Assembly (NCBI GenBank): GCA_900317855.1
Contig: ONIG01000020.1
Coordinates: 1 to 39,499, forward strand
Source: an uncultured Eubacteriales bacterium
GTDB lineage: Bacteria > Bacillota > Clostridia > Oscillospirales > Oscillospiraceae
Reading direction: 5' to 3'
DNA: 39,499 bases
Position 1 is the first letter of the stretch; every line of letters begins with the position of its first letter. Both the position numbers and the translations under genes were made by a program. This document shows, one piece after another, positions 31,094 to 39,138 of this stretch. The notes beneath the pieces were generated by a model. That model saw only the letters and a program-made list of their open reading frames with translations, was not told where the DNA came from and ran no database searches.

Positions 31094-32329
31094 TCACTCC
31101 GACAGCTCTGCCTTCTTCTCGGCAGACAGCTTCTTGATCTTCGGGATGCCCCAGATGAACGCCGGGAGCACAACAACGATCAATGCATAGTAGCCGTCAT
31201 AGCCGTAGATCTTGGAGATGATGGTCGACAGGCCGAGCAGGGAAACTGCATAGCACAGGCCGATGACAATCAGGCCGACGATGACGCTGCGCGCAGCCTT
31301 GCTCTTGATGGCCTTCGGGAAGCAGTGGCCCTCGAAACGCTGGATCATGGAGTAGACCAGCGTGACGGACGTGGACACGAACGCGCAGAACAGCAGGACG
31401 GTGTACACGACAAACAGCCAGGTGTAGCCGCTGCCCATGAGGGTGACAACGCTCTGGTTGGGGAGCTTCATGACATCGCCGATATGGCGGGCTGCAATGC
31501 TGGCAACCGTATCAACACCGGTGCTCTTGATGGCGCAGAGGATCGGGTACCAGCGCAGCAGCATGGCACCGGAAGCTGCGAGCGCGCCGCCGTTCATGAG
31601 CCAGCCAAGGATGCTGGCGCGCTTGACGCCCTTGTGGGTCAGCTCTGTGGAAGCGGCGATCATGGCCGGGACGGACACGCACTGGAAAGCAGCATACACA
31701 AACACGCCGCGCCAGACGCCCTCGAAGCCCTTCTGGGAGGTGACGTCAGCGATGGCCGGGATGGAAGCGTAAGCCGCATTCTCGGTGGCGAGCTCCTGAG
31801 CAACCGCGTCGATCGGAACGATGAAGCCCATGATGACCAGGATCGCGGTGACGATCAGGATCGCGGTGGAAAGAACGGTGGAAGCCTTGATGATCAGGTC
31901 AACGCCGAAGATCGACAGAAGGATCAGCAGGGCGATGATGACGAGGTTGCAGATGATATCGGGCAGGTCGGTCAGGCTCTTGACGATGCCGCCGGCGCCG
32001 TCAACGCAGGACGCGACCGCCGCGAGGATGATGATGATGTAAAAGATCTCAAAGAAGATCTCCATCCACGGCTTCGGATACAGGGCGCGATAGGTGTCCT
32101 TGTAGTTGTCGAAACCGCTGAGCTTGGCAAACTTCATCATGATGTACATGACGACGGCCAGGATGCCCATGGCCAGCAGCGGGAAGATCGCCGCGGTCCA
32201 GCCATACTGGACGAAGTAGTTCACGACCTGGTTGCCGGTCGCGAAGCCGGCGCCCACGTGGGTGCCGAACCAGACAGACGCCACGGTGAAGGCGGCTGCC
32301 CAGCTGCTCTTGAGCTTTTTGTTATCCAT
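31094..32329 (-). CDS. YkvI-family membrane transporter, 411 aa
   Basis: About eleven membrane helices are present. The start (AAAFTVASVWFGTHVGAGFA, then TGNQVVNYFVQYGW) matches the YkvI group of the amino acid-polyamine-organocation superfamily, where the GAGFA-type break in helix 1 binds substrate. Later segments include CVDGAGGI and CVSVPAMIAASTELTHKGVK. The substrate of YkvI proteins is not established to my knowledge. The gene has its own promoter and a palindrome at the transcript start, so it is likely regulated separately. The ribosome site GAGAGAGG supports the ATG at 32329. Confidence 0.82.
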   Translation of the reverse strand: MDNKKLKSSWAAAFTVASVWFGTHVGAGFATGNQVVNYFVQYGWTAAIFPLLAMGILAVVMYIMMKFAKLSGFDNYKDTYRALYPKPWMEIFFEIFYIIIILAAVASCVDGAGGIVKSLTDLPDIICNLVIIALLILLSIFGVDLIIKASTVLSTAILIVTAILVIMGFIVPIDAVAQELATENAAYASIPAIADVTSQKGFEGVWRGVFVYAAFQCVSVPAMIAASTELTHKGVKRASILGWLMNGGALAASGAMLLRWYPILCAIKSTGVDTVASIAARHIGDVMKLPNQSVVTLMGSGYTWLFVVYTVLLFCAFVSTSVTLVYSMIQRFEGHCFPKAIKSKAARSVIVGLIVIGLCYAVSLLGLSTIISKIYGYDGYYALIVVVLPAFIWGIPKIKKLSAEKKAELSE

Positions 32330-32449
32330 TTTTTACCTCTCTCTTTTTGCTCTTTTTTGCTTTTCTCTCTTTTATTTCAATCCTGCCTCGTGCTCTCCTA
32401 CCAACCGGGACAGGGCTCGAAATCCATATCCTTGTGTTAATTTATGAAC

Positions 32450-32465
32450 AAGTCGTTAACAACTT
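32450..32465. promoter_or_regulatory. Palindromic operator candidate at the ykvI promoter
   Basis: AAGTCGTTAACAACTT is palindromic except for one mismatched pair. It lies about 12 bp downstream of the ykvI -10 box, a normal place for a repressor site. The regulator is not obvious in the window. Confidence 0.5.
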
Positions 32466-32476
32466 AGGATAGTAAA

Positions 32477-32505
32477 TTTATAATTCTCTCACACGCAAAA
32501 GTCAA
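32477..32505 (-). promoter_or_regulatory. Promoter of ykvI
   Basis: On the minus strand TTGACT (32505-32500) and TATAAA (32482-32477) are 17 bp apart. The leader to the start codon is about 140 nt, longer than for most genes here. Confidence 0.75.
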
Positions 32506-32654
32506 TAACAGCCTCTTCCAATCCCCAATATTTTTCAGTCATTTTCTGAAAATTGTCGAGTTGCACAAAATCTTGCATGTATTTTTATGCACTCTGATTC
32601 TGGCGTTTTTGTAATCTTTTGCGTGATTTTGGCGCTTTGACAGCAAGAAAACAG

Positions 32655-32683
32655 TTGCGGCGTCTACACTTTCGTGCTATCAT
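32655..32683 (+). promoter_or_regulatory. Possible promoter of the FAH-KPR operon
   Basis: TTGCGG (32655-32660) and TATCAT (32678-32683) are 17 bp apart. The leader to 32850 would be about 160 nt, in an AT-rich divergent region of 520 bp that shows no gene. Confidence 0.45.
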
Positions 32684-32849
32684 AACAACGCTGGGAGTGC
32701 AAATCTTTTGTCGAATTTCTGACAAGCGAGATTGGCATGCTTTTGACACAGGCCAGCAGGTTCGGCAAACGCGATTGATGAATTTTTAACCATCATTTTT
32801 GCGTACACATTCACGACCCCGTGTCGATTTCGGAGGGAGCGCGCACGCT

Positions 32850-33704
32850 ATGAAGCTCGTGACATTTGAAAAAGACGGCCGCAGTGCCGTCGGCCTGCTC
32901 AACGCGGCCGGCACTGCCGTGCATCCCGTGCCGGGCTGCGCAGACATGCAGGCGCTCATCGGCATCTGGCCGGCGCTGGACACTGCCGCCGTGCTGCGCG
33001 GTGAAGGTCTGCCGCTCGAACGCGTGCGGCTGCTCGCGCCCATCCCCCGCCCGGTGCAGGACGTGATCTGCCTGGGCATCAATTATTTTGACCACGCCAA
33101 GGAGAGCGAGGCCGTCGCCGGCAAGGGCGTCAAGGCGCCGGACACGTTCCCGATCTATTTTTCCAAGCGCGTGAACGAGGCCGTTGCCCCCGGCGGCGAC
33201 ATTCTCAGCCACAGCGATCTGGTCGCCGACCTCGACTATGAGGCGGAGCTGGCCGTCGTCATCGGCCGCCCGGCGTACAACGTCAGCGAGGCGGACGCGC
33301 TGGACTACGTGTTCGGCTACACCATTTTAAATGATGTGAGCGCGCGCACGATCCAGAACCAGCACAAGCAGTGGTACCGCGGCAAGAGCCTCGACGGCTT
33401 CACGCCGATGGGCCCGTGGATCGTCACGCCGGACGAGTTCGACGTGCGCAGGCCGCAGAAAATCCAGAGCCGCATCAACGGCGAGCTCCGGCAGGACAGC
33501 ACAACCGACCTCATGATCTTCCACGTGCCGTACGTGATCGCCGAGCTCAGTCAGGGCATGACGCTCCGGCCCGGCACGATCATCTCCATGGGCACGCCGG
33601 CCGGCGTGGGCATGGGCTTTGACCCGCCGAAGTGGCTGCACCCGGGCGACGTGGTCGCGTGCAGCATCGAGGGCATCGGCACCCTCACCAACACCGTTCG
33701 GTAA
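32850..33704 (+). CDS. Fumarylacetoacetate hydrolase family protein, 284 aa
   Basis: The family uses a metal ion bound by an E-E-D set to cleave or isomerise oxo-acids. Here it is E131 and E133 in YEAELAVVIG and D162 in LNDVSARTIQ. Other marks are CLGINYFDHAKE near 74-85, KSLDGFTPMGPWIV and the final GTPAGVGMGFDPP. Members include acylpyruvate hydrolases and 2-hydroxyhepta-2,4-diene-1,7-dioate isomerases; the exact reaction is not decidable by eye. The ATG at 32850 has a GGAGGGAG site; the longer frame lacks one. Two dehydrogenase genes follow in the same direction. Confidence 0.9.
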   Translation: MKLVTFEKDGRSAVGLLNAAGTAVHPVPGCADMQALIGIWPALDTAAVLRGEGLPLERVRLLAPIPRPVQDVICLGINYFDHAKESEAVAGKGVKAPDTFPIYFSKRVNEAVAPGGDILSHSDLVADLDYEAELAVVIGRPAYNVSEADALDYVFGYTILNDVSARTIQNQHKQWYRGKSLDGFTPMGPWIVTPDEFDVRRPQKIQSRINGELRQDSTTDLMIFHVPYVIAELSQGMTLRPGTIISMGTPAGVGMGFDPPKWLHPGDVVACSIEGIGTLTNTVR

Positions 33705-33775
33705 TCCGCCGTCAGGCATCCGCCTGCAGCGGCCGAAGATATCGCAAACAGAATCAGAAAAGGAGAGAAAAAGTT

Positions 33776-34786
33776 ATGAAATTTGCAATGTATGGTTCCG
33801 GCGCAGCCGGCAGCGTCTTCGCTTCTTACCTGCGTAAGGGCGGTGCGGACATTATCCTCATCGACCGCTACGAGGCCCACATGAAGAAGGTCGCCGAGGA
33901 AGGCATGCACTTCACCATCCATCAGGAGGAAAATGGCGGCTACAAGGATTACGACTACCAGCTCAAGGGCTTCCGCACCTACACCACCGCTGCTGACGCG
34001 GCCGCGGCGGAGGGCAAGGTCGACGTCATCATCTACATGACCAAGGCGACCCAGCTCGAGCAGGCCATCCAGGACTCCATGCCCGTCGTCGGCGACACGA
34101 CCGTCGCCGTCTCCCTCATCAACGGCCTCGGAAACGATGACAACCTCTTCAAGGTCTTCCCGAAAGAGCGCTGCATCATCGGCTCCGGCGTGCTGGGCAC
34201 GGCTCTGCCCGAACCCGCACACTGCGTGTCCACCCCGGCCGGCGGCGTGCAGATGAACTTCGGCGGTGCGGTCCGCTCGGAGCTCACCGACGCAGCCTGC
34301 ACCGAGATGCTCAAGTGCTACCGTGACGGCGGTTGCGACGCTTACTGGCGCGACGGCGAGCCGGGCACCGACAACAACATCTACAAGTTCATCTGGAAAA
34401 AGGTCTGCGTGAACGCCACCGTCAACACCGTGTGCGCGGTCCTGCGTCTGAAGATCGGCGAGGTCGAGGCGGATCCGTTCGGCCAGTGGCTGTTCCACAG
34501 CGTCATCCGCGAGACCTGCGCGGTCGCGACCGCCAAGGGCGTGCCGATGGACGCCGATGAGTTCATCGCCCACGATCACAAGGACATCGTCACCAACATC
34601 GCGGACTACTATCCGTCCATGTGCCAGGACATGCTCTTCAACCACCGCCAGACCGAGATCGACGTGCTCAACGGCAAGATCGCCGAGTACGGTGAGCAGC
34701 TGGGCATCGACACCCCGGTGTGCAAGGTCCTGTCCCAGGTCGTGCGCTGCATCCAGGGCAACTACGACAAGCAGTACCTGAAGTAA
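33776..34786 (+). CDS. Ketopantoate reductase family (PanE/ApbA-like) dehydrogenase, 336 aa
   Basis: The N-terminal Rossmann fold begins MKFAMYGSGAAGSVFASYLR with GxGxxG at 7-12 and an aspartate after the second strand (LIDRYEAH). The catalytic region is present: IWKKVCVNATVNTVCAVL carries the lysine and asparagine typical of the family. These enzymes reduce 2-oxo acids with NAD(P)H. A close neighbour paralogue and an FAH gene instead of pantothenate genes argue against a role in pantothenate synthesis. The start at 33776 has an AGGAGAG site and lies 71 bp after the FAH stop. Confidence 0.88.
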   Translation: MKFAMYGSGAAGSVFASYLRKGGADIILIDRYEAHMKKVAEEGMHFTIHQEENGGYKDYDYQLKGFRTYTTAADAAAAEGKVDVIIYMTKATQLEQAIQDSMPVVGDTTVAVSLINGLGNDDNLFKVFPKERCIIGSGVLGTALPEPAHCVSTPAGGVQMNFGGAVRSELTDAACTEMLKCYRDGGCDAYWRDGEPGTDNNIYKFIWKKVCVNATVNTVCAVLRLKIGEVEADPFGQWLFHSVIRETCAVATAKGVPMDADEFIAHDHKDIVTNIADYYPSMCQDMLFNHRQTEIDVLNGKIAEYGEQLGIDTPVCKVLSQVVRCIQGNYDKQYLK

Positions 34787-34806
34787 TTTCCCATCCCGGA
34801 TTTTCT

Positions 34807-34835
34807 CTGCCGGCCGGCCAACAACCGGCCGGCAG
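34807..34835 (+). other. Stem-loop between the two reductase genes
   Basis: An 11-bp perfect stem (CTGCCGGCCGG, 34807-34817 with 34825-34835) without a T run lies between the paralogues. It may adjust their relative expression. Confidence 0.5.
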
Positions 34836-34855
34836 TCTGCTAAGGAGGCAAACGC

Positions 34856-35806
34856 ATGAAAATTGCAATGATCGGCTCCGGCGCTGCCGGCAGCGTGTTC
34901 GCCGCCTATCTGCGCAAGGGCGGCGCCGAGCTCTGGCTCGTCGATAAGTATAAGGCGCACATGGACAAGATCGCGGCCGACGGGCTGGTCTTCCGCACGC
35001 CGGAGGGCGAGGAAGTGCTCACCGGCTTCCACACGAGCGCCACCGCGCACGACATCGGCACCATGGACATGGTCATCCTCATGGTCAAGGCCACGCAGAC
35101 CGCGGACGTCATGGCCGACACCATGCCCTGCATCGGGCCGGAGACGGTCGTCGTCTCGCTGCAGAACGGCCTCGGCAACGACGAGGTGCTCGCCCAGTTC
35201 GTGGAGACCGACCGCATCCTCTACGGCAGCGGCCTGATCGGCACGGAACTGGCCGGCCCCGGCGTGTGCGTGAGCAAGCCGGAAAAGGGCATCCAGATGC
35301 ACTTCGGCGCCGTGCACAACAACCCGAAGGCCGACGCCGCCGGCAAGGCGCTTGAGGCATGCTTCCAGGCGGGCGGCTGCAACGCGAGCTTTGACGAAGA
35401 CGTGCGCCCGTACATCTGGAAGAAAGTCATCGCCAACAGTGGCTACAACGGCGTGAGCGCCGTCATGCGTCTGAAGGTGAAGGAGACGTTCGCCGACCCC
35501 TACGGCCACGACATCGTCATGCACGTCTGGAAAGAGGGCTGCGCCGTCGCGCAGGCGCTCGGCATTGGCGATCTCTGGCCGCTCATGGAAAAGGAGGAGC
35601 CGAACATCGTCGCCAACCTCGGCAACTACTATCCGTCCATGGCGCAGGACGCCGTGCTGCACCAGCGCCAGACGGAGATCTCCGTGCTCAACGGTGCCAT
35701 CGCGCGCTACGGCGAGCGGCTGGGCGTTCCCACCCCGTTCAACACCGTCATCACGAAGGTCATCTCCTGCATCCAGAACAACTACGACAAGCAGTATCTG
35801 GGCTGA
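34856..35806 (+). CDS. Second ketopantoate reductase family dehydrogenase, 316 aa
   Basis: This is a paralogue of the preceding gene, with the same opening MKIAMIGSGAAGSVFAAYLR, and VVSLQNGLGNDEVLAQF, GSGLIGTELAGPGVCVSKPE and YIWKKVIANSGYNGVSAVMR at matching places. Both proteins also share an ending of the type CIQxNYDKQYL. The pair could form a heterodimer or handle two related oxo-acids in one pathway. A TAAGGAGG site supports the start. A strong terminator ends the operon. Confidence 0.88.
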   Translation: MKIAMIGSGAAGSVFAAYLRKGGAELWLVDKYKAHMDKIAADGLVFRTPEGEEVLTGFHTSATAHDIGTMDMVILMVKATQTADVMADTMPCIGPETVVVSLQNGLGNDEVLAQFVETDRILYGSGLIGTELAGPGVCVSKPEKGIQMHFGAVHNNPKADAAGKALEACFQAGGCNASFDEDVRPYIWKKVIANSGYNGVSAVMRLKVKETFADPYGHDIVMHVWKEGCAVAQALGIGDLWPLMEKEEPNIVANLGNYYPSMAQDAVLHQRQTEISVLNGAIARYGERLGVPTPFNTVITKVISCIQNNYDKQYLG

Positions 35807-35822
35807 TAACGCATCCCACGTC

Positions 35823-35853
35823 AGCGCCCCGGCAGCCGCCGGGGCGCTTTTTT
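35823..35853 (+). terminator. Terminator of the FAH-KPR operon
   Basis: An 11-bp stem (35823-35833 with 35838-35848) is followed by six T, 16 bp after the last stop. Confidence 0.9.
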
Positions 35854-35963
35854 GTGCAGGGGATACCTCTCCGGCGCTTGACAGGCACGCCCCGCGCCAA
35901 AACCGGAGACCCGCAAACCTTCAAAGCACGCGCTCGTCGCGCAAAAATAGCATAATATATACA

Positions 35964-35996
35964 AAGGCCCCCTGTGCCGTCTGCACAGGGGGCCTT
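35964..35996 (-). terminator. Terminator of the ADC-like gene
   Basis: A 14-bp perfect stem (35964-35977 with 35983-35996) built on CCCCCTGTGC lies 40 bp past the stop on the minus strand. A near copy of this hairpin occurs at 37786-37816. Confidence 0.75.
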
Positions 35997-36035
35997 CGCG
36001 CGGGGAGAAAGGGGATGTATGCACAAAAGGATCCG

Positions 36036-36929
36036 TCACACGCGCGTGATCGTGATCTCCTTCTGGTGCACGGTGTGCATCTTGTACTCCACGCCGCCGT
36101 AGATGACATGGTGCTCACCGTCGCGGCCGTCATTGACGAACCGGTGACCGTCATAGGGGCGAATACCCTCCTCAATGACGCTGGCCGCGCCGAGCGCCGC
36201 CATATGGCCGTTGAAGTGCTGCACCATGAGCGGCCGCTTCGAGGGCTTTATGGCCAGCCAGTCATCGCTCATCGGGTGGACGGGATAGACCGTCACCGCG
36301 GCGTCGCGCGGCAGCACCGCCGTCTCGCAGATGCCGTAGGCCGGGATCGGCGCTTGCACGAGCTTGTCGCCCTGCGCGAGAAAGCAGCGCTGGGGCTTGG
36401 TATCGCGGCTGAGCCTGCCGCGCTTGGGTGCACGCAGGTCGAAAATGCGCTTTCCCTCGGACGAGAGACGGCATTCGAAATACCGGCCGTTGGATGTGAA
36501 CGTCATGTCCGAGATGAACTTCGGGTAGTTCCACATGATGCGGCCGCCGTCCATCGCCCACTGCGTCGTGACCGGGCAGCGGAACACGAATGTGCCAAAG
36601 TGCGCATCGCGCGCCTGCCGGATGAGCGGCAGCGGCCCCTTGGGCACCTTGTCTTGCGTGCAGATGGCGACCATGACCGTCTCGCCATAGCTGCCGACCG
36701 ACGCGTGGATGTAGTTATACGTCGCCAGTGCGACCATGCAGCGCGTGGGCGACACCTTGATGACGTGCGGATTGTCCGAGGGCAGGCGCTTTTGCACCGC
36801 CTCGGCGTCCGCCGTGAAGTAAAAATATGCGCACGCATCCTTGTAGTACAGGATGGGCATTTCGGTCTCCCCGTCGATCCCGAGCCTGGCCGGGCGGGTG
36901 CCCTCGAACAGATCCTTCCGCTGGACCAT
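36036..36929 (-). CDS. Acetoacetate decarboxylase family protein, 297 aa
   Basis: The protein fits the acetoacetate decarboxylase-like superfamily, with MWNYPKFISDMTF at 132-144 matching the YPKK active-site region. The first lysine (Lys137), the Schiff-base residue of the clostridial enzyme, is kept, but the second is replaced by Phe, so acetoacetate decarboxylation is not assured. Relatives act as decarboxylases, aldolase-dehydratases or hydrolases on oxo-acids. The ATG at 36929 has a GGAGGGGG site; the very long frame upstream is the shadow of the TetR gene. It is divergent from that TetR gene and close to the FAH/reductase operon. Confidence 0.82.
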   Translation of the reverse strand: MVQRKDLFEGTRPARLGIDGETEMPILYYKDACAYFYFTADAEAVQKRLPSDNPHVIKVSPTRCMVALATYNYIHASVGSYGETVMVAICTQDKVPKGPLPLIRQARDAHFGTFVFRCPVTTQWAMDGGRIMWNYPKFISDMTFTSNGRYFECRLSSEGKRIFDLRAPKRGRLSRDTKPQRCFLAQGDKLVQAPIPAYGICETAVLPRDAAVTVYPVHPMSDDWLAIKPSKRPLMVQHFNGHMAALGAASVIEEGIRPYDGHRFVNDGRDGEHHVIYGGVEYKMHTVHQKEITITRV

Positions 36930-36987
36930 GATGCCCCCTCCAAAATCACAGTTTCGGCGCTTGTGCTTTGTCCGCCGTGCTGTTGCA

Positions 36988-37016
36988 ATTATAACGCGGC
37001 ATGACCGAAGCGGCAA
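36988..37016 (-). promoter_or_regulatory. Promoter of the ADC-like gene
   Basis: On the minus strand TTGCCG (37016-37011) and a perfect TATAAT (36993-36988) are 17 bp apart. Inverted heptamers ATAACGC (36991-36997) and GCGTTAT (37042-37048) flank this area and might be regulator half sites. Confidence 0.7.
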
Positions 37017-37067
37017 TGATCCAGCCACGGCCGTGACGACCGGCGTTATGAAATGGAGGTTTTTGTA

Positions 37068-37628
37068 ATGGCAGAGCGTTCTTCGCGGCTGAAGGGCCTG
37101 CGGCTGTCGAACGAGGAGACGAACCGTCTCACGCGCGAGAGCCTGGAGACAGCGCTGCTCCAGCTCCTGCAGGAGCAGGACATCCGCGACATCTCGATCG
37201 AGGCGCTTGTGCAGCGCGCGGGCGTGTCGCGCATGGCATATTACCGCAACTTCGGCTCCAAAGAGGCCATTCTCGACAACTGCATCACGCGCGTGTGCGA
37301 CAAAATCGCCGCCGTCATGGGCCCCTATCTGCGGCGCGACGACTGGCCGGGCGCGCGGCGCGAAATTTTCCGTGTCCTGTACGAATACAAGGATTTCTGC
37401 CGCGTGCTCATCGCCGCGCACGAGAGCGAGCGGCTGCAAAACTTTTTCAACGCCTTCGCGGCCGAGTGCGCCTATGACGACTCTGACCGCGAGCGCTACC
37501 GGATGTATTTCTGGGCCGGCGCAGCGTATAACCTCATGTACATCTGGCTGCGCGAGGGGATGCCTATCTCGCCGGACACGCTGGCTGATTCCTGCAACGC
37601 GGCCAGTCTGCCGCGCGCGGAAACCTGA
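37068..37628 (+). CDS. TetR-family regulator, 186 aa
   Basis: A TetR DNA-binding domain is present: LETALLQLLQEQDIRDISIE, then ALVQRAGVSRMAYYRNFGSK and EAILDNC. The C-terminal part (YRMYFWAGAAYNLMYIWLRE, then GMPISPDTLAD) fits the TetR_C_7 or DhaS-type arrangement. I prefer the ATG at 37068 because GGAGG (37055-37059) lies 8 nt upstream; the ATG at 37053 has no site. It is divergent from the ADC-like gene and probably regulates it. Confidence 0.85.
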   Translation: MAERSSRLKGLRLSNEETNRLTRESLETALLQLLQEQDIRDISIEALVQRAGVSRMAYYRNFGSKEAILDNCITRVCDKIAAVMGPYLRRDDWPGARREIFRVLYEYKDFCRVLIAAHESERLQNFFNAFAAECAYDDSDRERYRMYFWAGAAYNLMYIWLREGMPISPDTLADSCNAASLPRAET

Positions 37629-37665
37629 CGCCGGAGACCGCCGCACCCAAGTGGTACCGCAAAGC

Positions 37666-37773
37666 GCGGCACCCCAACCACCAAAACGCGGCTCCCCAAC
37701 CACACCCTCATCGGCCGAAATCACATGTCACCGGCCACGCAAAACGATCTCATTCTGCGGCCGAAAATCACAT
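37666..37773. repeat. Two pairs of short imperfect direct repeats
   Basis: GCGGCACCCCAACCAC (37666-37681) recurs with one change at 37688-37703, a 22-bp period. CGGCCGAAATCACAT (37712-37726) recurs with one inserted A at 37758-37773. They lie between the TetR gene and the terminator at 37786, with no gene. Confidence 0.6.
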
Positions 37774-37785
37774 CAGCCGCGCAAA

Positions 37786-37816
37786 AACACCCCCTGTGCC
37801 GTGCACAGGGGGTGTT
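37786..37816 (-). terminator. Terminator of the SLH protein operon
   Basis: A 14-bp perfect stem (37786-37799 with 37803-37816) with a 3-nt loop follows the SLH gene on the minus strand. It shares the CCCCCTGTGC core with the hairpin at 35964-35996. Confidence 0.75.
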
Positions 37817-37850
37817 CGCTATGGTTTGGTTTTCCGTCAGCGCTGTGCGC

Positions 37851-39125
37851 TTAGCGGTTGGGGTACTTCTGGGCCAGCTCGGCCTCGAGCGCATCCCAGT
37901 CACGCTGCTGCGTGATCTTCGTCCACGTCTCGGGCGACTTGTTGTTCACGCGCTCATAATCGTGGCTGTTGGTGGCTTCCTGCACGGGCTCATAGTACCA
38001 GACGTCGGGGTCGCTGTTGTCCGGCCAGGTGACCATGTCGGGGAGGAAGTGATCCTTGTCCGGCGTGCGGAAGAGGACGTTGTTGATGATCTCCATGACC
38101 TCGGCGCGGGTGATCTCCTGCTCCGGGTGGAACGTGCCGTCCGGGAAGCCGCTGACCAGGCCAAGCGCCGCCGCGCGGTTGATATACTCGCGCGCCCAGT
38201 TGTCGGAGATGTCCGAGAACGCGTCGCCCTCAACCTCCGGCGCGTGGAAGAACAGCGCCGCGATCGTCGCGAACTCCGCGCGGGTGATGTGCTTCGCCGG
38301 GCCGAACGTGCCGTCCGGGAAGCCGGCGAGGATGCCGGCGTTCGTCAGCGTGGCGACCTGGTTGCTGTACCAGCTGTTGGCCTCCACATCCGGGTACGGA
38401 TACGTGGTGCACCAGACCTGCTCGCGCGCGTCGTCCTGCAGCAGGCGGTAGAAGATCGTGGCGACCTCCATACGCGTGATCGGATCGAGCGGGCCGACGT
38501 TGCCGTTCGGGTAACCGACGATGTACGCATCGTGCTTCTCACGCTCCAGCGGCGGGGGCGGCACTTCGTTGTCCTCGACGGAGAACACGAACGTGATGTG
38601 CGCAGCCGCTTCCTGGAACGCGTTGCCCATGGCGGGGTCGACCTCGATGGTCACGTCCAGATCGACCGGGTCAGTCTTGGGGCTGACCTCGGCAATGAAG
38701 ACGTTGTTCTTGAGGCCCTTGCTCGCGTCGAGCTGGCTGAAGAGCTTCGCGGTCTTGTTGGACGCGAGCACGACGCCGTTTTTCGACACGGTCATGCTGA
38801 TGTGATCGAGCACATCGTTGTACGTGATGGCGGAGCCTTCCTTGGCGGAGGCGTCGCCGTTGATCTCCGCGCGCAGATAGATCTTTGCGCCCTGCACACC
38901 GTTTTTGCTGTCGGCCTGCACGCGGATGGTCTGCGTGAGGCTGTCGCCGGGCATGCAGTCGGAGAAGTTCGGGAACAGGTTCGTGTCCGAGCCCTTGCCG
39001 GTGTGGGTGAAGGTGAAGTGTGCGTTGGTGCCGTCCGAGCCGTCATAGTACGTGACGGTGGGGATGTTCGCCTCGCCCGTCGCCCAGATGCCCAGTCCGG
39101 CGGCCAGAAGCTTTTTGTGTTTCAT
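37851..39125 (-). CDS. SLH-domain cell-surface protein with TasA-like N-terminal domain, 424 aa
   Basis: Residues 45-185 form a beta-rich domain with NLFPNFSDCMPGDSLTQTIR, a pattern shared with TasA/SipW-dependent-like surface proteins. A short proline run (PPPPL near 189-193) links it to three SLH domains: YIVGYPNGNVGPLDPITRME (about 198-240), LAGFPDGTFGPAKHITRAEF (about 243-300) and LVSGFPDGTFHPEQEITRAE (about 302-352). SLH domains bind pyruvylated wall polymers. The N terminus MKHKKLLAAGLGIWATGEAN has only a short hydrophobic core, so the signal peptide looks truncated or unusual. An AAGGAGGG site supports the start. The gene lies 13 bp after the upstream surface-protein gene. Confidence 0.88.
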   Translation of the reverse strand: MKHKKLLAAGLGIWATGEANIPTVTYYDGSDGTNAHFTFTHTGKGSDTNLFPNFSDCMPGDSLTQTIRVQADSKNGVQGAKIYLRAEINGDASAKEGSAITYNDVLDHISMTVSKNGVVLASNKTAKLFSQLDASKGLKNNVFIAEVSPKTDPVDLDVTIEVDPAMGNAFQEAAAHITFVFSVEDNEVPPPPLEREKHDAYIVGYPNGNVGPLDPITRMEVATIFYRLLQDDAREQVWCTTYPYPDVEANSWYSNQVATLTNAGILAGFPDGTFGPAKHITRAEFATIAALFFHAPEVEGDAFSDISDNWAREYINRAAALGLVSGFPDGTFHPEQEITRAEVMEIINNVLFRTPDKDHFLPDMVTWPDNSDPDVWYYEPVQEATNSHDYERVNNKSPETWTKITQQRDWDALEAELAQKYPNR

Positions 39126-39138
39126 ACCGTTGCCCTCC

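Noticed and set aside
32330..32849. Riboswitch or T-box leader before ykvI or the FAH gene
   Set aside because: I found no recognisable conserved core of any known riboswitch class, and no paired terminator/antiterminator structure.
33776..35806. panE of the pantothenate pathway
   Set aside because: Two paralogues in tandem with an FAH gene and no panB, panC or panD nearby make a general oxo-acid reductase name safer.
36036..37724. 562-codon minus-strand protein
   Set aside because: Only the part from 36929 onward matches the ADC family and has a ribosome site. The rest lies opposite the TetR gene and across the promoter.
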